Shown here piece by piece: positions 5,621 to 9,646 of a stretch of 9,646 nt of DNA. Position 1 is the first letter of the stretch, and the number at the start of each line of letters is the position of its first letter. The notes below the pieces were generated by a model that was given only the letters and a program-made list of their open reading frames with translations, was not told the DNA's origin and did not search any database. Location: assembly GCA_019424865.1 (NCBI GenBank), contig JAHYYS010000081.1, forward strand, positions 1 through 9,646, read 5' to 3'. Origin of the DNA: a bacterium. GTDB taxonomy: Bacteria > Bacillota > Clostridia > Oscillospirales > Oscillospiraceae. Both the position numbers and the translations under genes were made by a program.

Positions 5621-5962
5621 ATGGATTTGATGCAGGCTTTTACCGAGAAGTACAAGAAGGCGGAGCCCCCCGTTGTGGCCGTGGGCGACACCGTCCGCGT
5701 CCACCTGAAGGTGCGCGAGGGCAACCGGGAGCGTATCCAGGTTTTCGAGGGCGTCGTCATTGCCAAGAAGCACGGCGGCATTGAGGAGACCTTCACCGTG
5801 CGCCGTGTCTCTTACGGCGTAGGCGTGGAGAAGGTGTTCCCCCTCCACACCCCCGCTATCGAGAAGATTGAGGTTGTGCGCCACGGCAAGGTCCGCCGCG
5901 CCAAGCTGTACTACCTGCGCGGCCGCGTGGGCAAGGCTGCCAAGATCAAAGAGGCCCTGTAA
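5621..5962 (+). CDS. rplS: 50S ribosomal protein L19
   Basis: L19 lies at the interface of the large and small ribosomal subunits. The 113-residue length is normal. The N-terminal MDLMQAFTEKYKK, the SH3-like core (VGDTVRVHLKVREGNRERIQ, then VFEGVVIAKKHGG and ETFTVRRVSYGVGVEKVFPLH) and the C-terminal signature VRHGKVRRAKLYYLRGR are all characteristic. The ATG at 5621 is preceded by AGGAGG seven bases upstream. An in-frame ATG at 5591 would add ten residues but has only a poor ribosome site and no place in the family. Codon choice (AAG, ATC, GTC, CGC) is typical of a highly expressed gene. It is monocistronic between the promoter at 5498-5526 and the terminator at 5965-6003. In many Clostridia lepB follows; here the next gene is rbgA. 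Confidence 0.98.
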   Translation: MDLMQAFTEKYKKAEPPVVAVGDTVRVHLKVREGNRERIQVFEGVVIAKKHGGIEETFTVRRVSYGVGVEKVFPLHTPAIEKIEVVRHGKVRRAKLYYLRGRVGKAAKIKEAL

Positions 5963-5964
5963 TC

Positions 5965-6003
5965 CACAAAGAGGAGCGGCTCTGCCGCTCCTCTTTTGTG
6001 TAT
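5965..6003 (+). terminator. Rho-independent terminator after rplS
   Basis: A perfect 13-bp stem AAAGAGGAGCGGC (5968-5980) with GCCGCTCCTCTTT (5984-5996) closes on a three-base TCT loop. It is extended by the outer CACAAA/TTTGTG pairing with one bulged T. The stem runs into TTTTGTGT, a short T-tract. It starts three bases after the rplS stop. Confidence 0.88.
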
Positions 6004-6036
6004 ATCGGAGCGGCGTGAACGGAGAGGAGGAGCAGA

Positions 6037-6912
6037 ATGAACATTCAGTGGTACCCGGGCCACATGACCAAAACCAGGCGGCAGATCGAGGCCGACCTGA
6101 AGAACGTGGATATTGTGGTGGAGATTATTGACGCGCGCATCCCGGTGTCCAGCCGGAACCCGGACATTGACGCCATCTGCGGGAGCAAGCCCCGGCTGGT
6201 GGTGCTCAACCGGGCGGATCAGGCCGACCCGGAGGGGAACCGCCGCTGGGCGGCCTGGTTCCGGGGGCGCGGGTGCGAGGTTTTGGAGACCGACGCCAAA
6301 AGCGGCGCCGGGGTGGGGCAGTTTTCCCCCCTGATTCAAAGCGCGCTCCGGGAGCAGATTGCCCGCTGGCGGGAGAAGGGCCAGGTGGGCCGTCCGGTGC
6401 GGGCCATGGTGGTGGGGGTGCCCAATGTGGGCAAGTCCACCTTCATCAACAAGGTGGCCCGGCGTAAGTCGGCCAAGGCCTCCGACCGCCCGGGGGTGAC
6501 CCGGGGGAAGCAGTGGGTGAACGTGGATCCGTCCCTGGATCTGCTGGACACCCCGGGAATTTTGTGGCCCAAATTTGATGACGAGCAGACGGGGATTCAT
6601 CTGGCCTTTACCGGGGCAGTGAAAGATGATATTATGGATATGGAGACCCTGGGGTGCCATTTGGCGGCGCTGCTGGCTGCGCGCTATCCCCAGGCCCTGT
6701 GCCGGGGGTATAAGCTGGAGGCCCTGCCGGCGCGGGAAGAGGAGGAAAACGAAGTGGCCTATGGCTACCGCCTGCTCCAGGCCTGTGCCCAGAAGCGGGG
6801 GATGCGCATCTCCGGCGGCGAGCTGGACACCGAGCGCATGGCCCGGGTGCTGCTGGATGAGTACCGGGGCGGCAAGCTGGGGCGGTTTACCCTGGAGGAG
6901 CCCGCAGGATAA
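6037..6912 (+). CDS. rbgA: Ribosome biogenesis GTPase RbgA (YlqF)
   Basis: RbgA is a circularly permuted GTPase that drives late 50S subunit assembly in Firmicutes. The 291-residue protein is near the 282 of B. subtilis. The N-terminal WYPGHM carries His9, the residue shown to be needed for GTP hydrolysis in this family. The permuted order of motifs is visible: G4 as NRAD (58-61, usually NKAD), G5-like DAKSG (86-90), G1 GVPNVGKST (127-135), G2 T155 in PGVTRG, and G3 DTPG (171-174) continuing into ILWPKF. The C-terminal part (from about 195) is the family's RNA-binding-type helical domain. ATG 6037 has GGAGG six bases upstream. It follows the rplS terminator, so it either uses an unseen promoter or read-through; it probably heads a unit with rnhB and yraN. 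Confidence 0.97.
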   Translation: MNIQWYPGHMTKTRRQIEADLKNVDIVVEIIDARIPVSSRNPDIDAICGSKPRLVVLNRADQADPEGNRRWAAWFRGRGCEVLETDAKSGAGVGQFSPLIQSALREQIARWREKGQVGRPVRAMVVGVPNVGKSTFINKVARRKSAKASDRPGVTRGKQWVNVDPSLDLLDTPGILWPKFDDEQTGIHLAFTGAVKDDIMDMETLGCHLAALLAARYPQALCRGYKLEALPAREEEENEVAYGYRLLQACAQKRGMRISGGELDTERMARVLLDEYRGGKLGRFTLEEPAG

Positions 6913-6926
6913 AGAACGATGGGCCG

Positions 6927-6948
6927 CCCGGACGGGGATCCGTCCGGG
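6927..6948 (+). repeat. Perfect hairpin between rbgA and rnhB
   Basis: CCCGGACGG (6927-6935) pairs perfectly with CCGTCCGGG (6940-6948) around a four-base GGAT loop. It lies in the 87-base gap between rbgA and rnhB. No T-run follows, so it is unlikely to be an intrinsic terminator. It could act as an mRNA stability or processing element. Confidence 0.6.
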
Positions 6949-6999
6949 GACTGGCAGTATTGGCGGGAAACAGACAGAGAAGAGTGGAGAGGGGCAGGC

Positions 7000-7611
7000 A
7001 TGGAAAAGGACTTCTATCAGTATGAGCGGGAGGCGCGCGCAGATGGGCATACCCTGATCTGCGGCTGTGACGAGGCGGGGGCCGGCCCCCTGGCCGGCCC
7101 TGTGTGCGCGGCGGCGGTGATTCTGCCCCTGGGGGCGGAGATTCCGGGGCTGAATGACTCCAAGCAGCTGACGGAGAAAAAGCGGGAGGCGCTGTTCCCC
7201 GTGATTCAGGCCGCGGCCCTGGACTGGGCGGTGGCCTGGGTGGATGCGGCAGAGATTGACGCCACTGATATTTTAAGCGCCCGCCTCAAGGCCATGCAGC
7301 TGGCCATCGAGTCCCTGAAAAATGCCCCGGATTTTGCGCTGGTGGACGGAAACCGGGACAAGGGCAAAACGGCGTCCATCACGGTGCCGCACCGCTGCAT
7401 TGTAAAGGGAGACAGCCTGTCGGCATCCATTGCGGCGGCGTCGGTTTTGGCCAAGGTGAGCCGGGATCACCGGATGCTGGAGCTGGCGGAGGAATACCCC
7501 CAATACCAGTTTGACCGGCACAAGGGGTATGGGACCAAGCTGCACTATCAGCTGCTGCGGGAGTATGGCCCCAGTCCCATCCACCGCCGCACCTTTTTAA
7601 AGAACCTGTGA
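7000..7611 (+). CDS. rnhB: Ribonuclease HII
   Basis: RNase HII cuts RNA in RNA-DNA hybrids and at single ribonucleotides misincorporated in DNA. The 203-residue protein shows the catalytic D24-E25 in CDEAGAGPLAGPV, then LNDSKQLTEKKRE, D116 in LVDGN, D138 in VKGD, SIAAASVLAKVSRD and the C-terminal HKGYGT with its conserved tyrosine. The ATG at 7000 is chosen because GGAGAGGGG (6986-6994) lies five bases upstream and the N-terminus then aligns with the start of the catalytic domain. An in-frame ATG at 6919 would begin beside a hairpin without a ribosome site. Odd point: the family GRG motif, which contacts the ribonucleotide at the RNA-DNA junction, reads GAG (Ala28, codon GCC at 7081-7083). 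All four acidic catalytic residues remain, so the enzyme is probably active. It overlaps yraN by four bases. Confidence 0.96.
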   Translation: MEKDFYQYEREARADGHTLICGCDEAGAGPLAGPVCAAAVILPLGAEIPGLNDSKQLTEKKREALFPVIQAAALDWAVAWVDAAEIDATDILSARLKAMQLAIESLKNAPDFALVDGNRDKGKTASITVPHRCIVKGDSLSASIAAASVLAKVSRDHRMLELAEEYPQYQFDRHKGYGTKLHYQLLREYGPSPIHRRTFLKNL

Positions 7612-7976
7612 GCGGGCGGGAGAGCAGGCTGCTGGGCCGTTGGGGCGAGGCGCTGGCGGCGGACTTTCTGCGGAAGAAGGGCTGGGAGATTCTGGACGCG
7701 GGGTGGCGCTGCCGCTTCGGCGAGCTGGATCTGGTGGCGCGGGAGGGGGACTGCCTGTGTTTTGTAGAGGTCAAGCTGCGCAAAAGCGCCGCCTTCGGCC
7801 AGCCCGGGGAGTTCGTGGACCGGCGCAAGCAGGAGCGGCTGCGGGCCGCGGCCCAGATGTATCTGAGTGAAAATCCCACCGCCCTGCAGCCCCGCTTTGA
7901 CGTGGTGGAGATCCGCGCCCCCCTCGGGCTGTCCACGCCGGAGCCGGAGATCCGCCTGATCCGGAACGCTTTTTAG
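7608..7976 (+). CDS. yraN: YraN / UPF0102 family endonuclease-like protein
   Basis: This 122-residue protein has the normal length for the UPF0102 (YraN) family, which has a restriction-endonuclease-like PD-(D/E)xK fold and no settled function. Visible core: G13-E14 in the first helix, RFGELDLVAREGD with E39 and D41, and FVEVKLR with E54 and K56. These residues form the expected nuclease-type acidic/lysine site. The end of the protein is RFDVVEI...EIRLIRNAF, also typical. The start is a GTG at 7608 overlapping the rnhB stop as GTGA. No good ribosome site precedes it, so translation likely depends on coupling to rnhB. The order rbgA - rnhB - yraN is a common Firmicutes arrangement. No clear terminator follows. 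Confidence 0.94.
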   Translation: MSGRESRLLGRWGEALAADFLRKKGWEILDAGWRCRFGELDLVAREGDCLCFVEVKLRKSAAFGQPGEFVDRRKQERLRAAAQMYLSENPTALQPRFDVVEIRAPLGLSTPEPEIRLIRNAF

Positions 7977-8038
7977 ATTCTGACAAAGAATGCCCGGTTT
8001 TTCGGGGAAAAAATATGCGGAAAAAAGGAAGCTTTGTC

Positions 8039-8067
8039 TTGCAAAGCGGCGGAATTTTCGATACAAT
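8039..8067 (+). promoter_or_regulatory. Promoter of carAB
   Basis: TTGCAA (8039-8044), a 17-base spacer and TACAAT (8062-8067, five of six to consensus). Transcription should start near 8074, about 60 bases before carA. The -35 is embedded in a small inverted repeat GCTTTG/CAAAGC (8031-8036 and 8042-8047) that could be a regulator site or chance. The 60-base leader is too short for, and does not show, a PyrR-type attenuator. Confidence 0.8.
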
Positions 8068-8093
8068 ATCTTGAAACGGTTTGCGCGTAACAG

Positions 8094-8114
8094 CTGATAA
8101 CTGACAACTGGAAC
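8094..8114 (+). repeat. Short heptanucleotide tandem repeat in the carA leader
   Basis: CTGATAA, CTGACAA and CTGGAAC follow one another directly, a three-unit degenerate seven-base repeat in the leader of carA. The units share CTG and a purine-rich remainder. Meaning unknown; the length is too small to exclude chance. Confidence 0.4.
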
Positions 8115-8133
8115 GGAAGGCGTGTGAGAATTG

Positions 8134-9216
8134 ATGAAAGCGACCTTGATTCTGGCTAACGGAAGCGTATTTTCCGGGACCAGCATTGGCAGCACCTCCG
8201 ACCGGGTGTGTGAGATGGTGTTCAACACCTCCATGACCGGCTATCAGGAGATTCTGACCGATCCCTCCTATGCGGGGCAGGGGGTAGTAATGTCTTACCC
8301 TCTGATTGGTAACTATGGCGTCAACCACGAGGACAACGAGTCCCGCCGCCCCTGGGTGGAGGCCTTTGTAGTGCGCCACCTGTCGCCCCGGGGCAGCAAT
8401 TTCCGCTGCGAGGGCACGCTGAATGACTTTTTGAAAGAGCACGACATCACCGGCATTCAGGGTGTGGACACCCGGGCGCTGACGAAAATACTCCGCAGTC
8501 AGGGGAGCATGAACGGCATGGTCACCTGTGCGGAGCATTTTAATGTGGCGGAGATCCTGGAGCGCCTGAAGGCCTATCGGGTGGAGGGCACTGTGGACAA
8601 GGTCACCCGGAAGGAGCCGGAGGAGTTCCCCGCCTATGGAGAAGAGAAGTACCGCGTGGCCATGATGGACTACGGCGTCAAGCAGCACATGATTGAGTGC
8701 CTGCGCCGCCGGGGCTGCCGTGTCACCGCCCTTCCGGCCCACACTCCGGCGGAGGCTGTCCTCGCCGGCGGCTATGACGGCGTGATGCTGTCCAACGGCC
8801 CCGGCGACCCGGCGGAGAACACCGCCATCATTGCCGAGCTGAAAAAGCTCTATGAAAGCCAGATTCCCATGTTCGGGGTATGCCTGGGCCATCAGCTGCT
8901 GGCTCTGGCCACCGGCGCCAAGACCGGCCGGCTGGCCTATGGCCACCGGGGCGGCAACCACCCTGTCCGGGATTTGGAGATGGGCAAGGTATTTATCACC
9001 AGCCAGAACCACGGCTATATGGTGCTGTCCGACACGGTGGATCCGGCGGTGGCCGAGGTGTCCCACGTCAATGTGAACGACGGCACCTGCGAGGGCCTGC
9101 GCTATAAGCGGCCCAACTGCTTTACCACCCAGTTCCACCCCGAGGCCAACGCCGGCCCCCGGGATACCGAGTACCTGTTCAACCGCTTTGTTGCGTCTAT
9201 GGGAGGTGACAAATAA
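8134..9216 (+). CDS. carA: Carbamoyl-phosphate synthase small subunit (glutaminase)
   Basis: CarA hydrolyses glutamine and channels ammonia to CarB for carbamoyl phosphate, the precursor of pyrimidines and arginine. The 360-residue length is normal. The N-terminal domain shows MKATLILANGSVFSG, EMVFNTSMTGYQEILTDPSY and QGVDTRALTKILR. The class I glutamine amidotransferase domain follows with LSNGPGDP, the nucleophile C250 in FGVCLGHQLL, and H335 and E337 in FHPEA. The start is taken as ATG 8134. A TTG at 8131 directly before it is possible; the only ribosome-like site, GGAAGG at 8115-8120, is 10 bases from the TTG and 13 from the ATG, so initiation looks weak. The stop overlaps the carB start by one base (TAATG), the usual carAB coupling. 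Confidence 0.98.
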   Translation: MKATLILANGSVFSGTSIGSTSDRVCEMVFNTSMTGYQEILTDPSYAGQGVVMSYPLIGNYGVNHEDNESRRPWVEAFVVRHLSPRGSNFRCEGTLNDFLKEHDITGIQGVDTRALTKILRSQGSMNGMVTCAEHFNVAEILERLKAYRVEGTVDKVTRKEPEEFPAYGEEKYRVAMMDYGVKQHMIECLRRRGCRVTALPAHTPAEAVLAGGYDGVMLSNGPGDPAENTAIIAELKKLYESQIPMFGVCLGHQLLALATGAKTGRLAYGHRGGNHPVRDLEMGKVFITSQNHGYMVLSDTVDPAVAEVSHVNVNDGTCEGLRYKRPNCFTTQFHPEANAGPRDTEYLFNRFVASMGGDK

Positions 9217-9646
9217 TGCCCAAGTATACCGATGTGAAAAAGGTCCTGGTGCTGGGCTCCGGCCCCATCGTCATCGGCCAGGCCGCCGAGTTTGACTACG
9301 CCGGCACCCAGGCCTGCCGCGCCCTGAAGGAGGAGGGGCTGGAGATCGTCCTGGTCAACTCCAACCCCGCCACCATCATGACCGACAAGGACATTGCCGA
9401 CCATGTGTATATCGAGCCCATGAACATTCCCTCCGTCACCCAGGTCATCGAGAAGGAGCGCCCCGACGCCCTGCTGCCCAACATGGGCGGCCAGACCGGC
9501 CTGAACCTGGCTATGGCCCTGTACGAGAACGGGACCCTGGAAAAGTACGGCGTGAAGCTGCTGGGCACCAGCCCCGCCTCCATCCACAAGGCGGAGGACC
9601 GCCAGGGCTTTAAGGACTGCATGGAGTCCATCGGCCAGCCCTGCGT
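9216..9646 (+). CDS. carB: Carbamoyl-phosphate synthase large subunit, N-terminal part (runs off window)
   Basis: CarB makes carbamoyl phosphate from bicarbonate, ammonia and two ATP. Only the first 143 codons of about 1070 are inside the window; the frame is open to the edge. Visible are MPKYTDVKKVLVLGSGPIVI, then GQAAEFDYAGTQACRALKEEG, LVNSNPATIMTD, YIEPMN, LPNMGGQTGLNLA, and the start of the ATP-grasp segment with KAEDR. These are characteristic of the first pre-ATP-grasp domain. ATG 9216 follows GGAGG (9202-9206) nine bases upstream and overlaps the carA stop by one base. The end coordinate is the window edge, not a stop codon. Confidence 0.97.
   Translation, partial: MPKYTDVKKVLVLGSGPIVIGQAAEFDYAGTQACRALKEEGLEIVLVNSNPATIMTDKDIADHVYIEPMNIPSVTQVIEKERPDALLPNMGGQTGLNLAMALYENGTLEKYGVKLLGTSPASIHKAEDRQGFKDCMESIGQPC

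Noticed and set aside
5996..6006. TATATC as a -10 element for rbgA
   Set aside because: No -35 at proper distance (that position lies inside the rplS terminator stem) and no correctly placed TG extension.
6919..6999. N-terminal extension of RNase HII from the ATG at 6919
   Set aside because: It has no ribosome site and runs through a perfect hairpin. The residues are not similar to the family, while 7000 has a strong site and aligns with the domain start.
5911..7050. Open frame (379 codons) on the minus strand
   Set aside because: It is antisense to rbgA and its flanks, rich in His/Pro/Leu, with no recognisable domain.
7993..8006. CCCG-GTTTTT-CGGG hairpin after yraN as a terminator
   Set aside because: The stem is only four base pairs and is followed by an A-run rather than a T-run on the plus strand.
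8068..8133. PyrR-type attenuator before carA
   Set aside because: The leader is only about 60 bases, with no terminator/antiterminator pair and no PyrR-binding loop sequence that I can recognise.
7771..9138. Long open frame (455 codons) on the minus strand
   Set aside because: It is antisense to yraN and carA, both with clear conserved motifs; composition is that of a shadow frame.
1..9646. CRISPR array, insertion sequence, prophage, or tRNA-linked integration
   Set aside because: No spaced direct repeats, transposase or integrase motifs, or terminal inverted repeats were seen. The tRNA-Gly is flanked by ordinary genes, though its 3' end is outside the window.

Overview
This is a GC-rich stretch of a bacterial chromosome, most likely from a gut-type Clostridia relative (Oscillospiraceae, Flavonifractor/Oscillibacter-like). 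That placement is inferred from four things: the GC-rich coding style, strong GGAGG-type ribosome binding sites before most genes, the Firmicutes gene order rplS - rbgA - rnhB - yraN, and the pair trmK - Nif3-like. I see no transposase, integrase, phage gene, CRISPR array or attachment site. It reads as ordinary core chromosome with a few poorly characterised genes inserted.

Layout. A tRNA-Gly(CCC) runs off the left edge on the minus strand, with its own promoter (72-100). Next comes a two-gene minus-strand operon (1146 down to 215): a YcxB-like membrane protein and an unknown small membrane/coiled-coil protein, joined by a TAATG overlap. A divergent intergenic region carries back-to-back promoters. 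On the plus strand, a single-gene unit encodes a small DUF1858 redox-disulfide protein and ends in a strong terminator (1607-1650). Four tightly packed genes follow: a flavoprotein with an iron-sulfur-like cysteine cluster, trmK (tRNA m1A22 methyltransferase), a Nif3-like dinuclear-metal protein, and a large polytopic membrane protein that resembles GT-C glycosyltransferases.

rplS (ribosomal protein L19) then stands alone between an excellent promoter and a strong terminator. After it come rbgA (50S assembly GTPase), rnhB (RNase HII) and yraN (UPF0102 nuclease-like). The window closes with the pyrimidine/arginine genes carA and the first 143 codons of carB, behind a clear promoter at 8039-8067.

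Many of the genes serve translation or its assembly (tRNA-Gly, TrmK, L19, RbgA), genome maintenance (RNase HII, possibly YraN) or nucleotide supply (CarAB). Three growth-related promoters (tRNA, rplS, carA) share the same CTTGCAA -35 region and 17-bp spacers. I did not find a convincing wholly new system. The best leads are the GT-C-like membrane protein coupled to the Nif3 gene, the RNase HII in which the GRG arginine is replaced by alanine, the YcxB plus unknown-protein pair, and the cysteine cluster of the flavoprotein.
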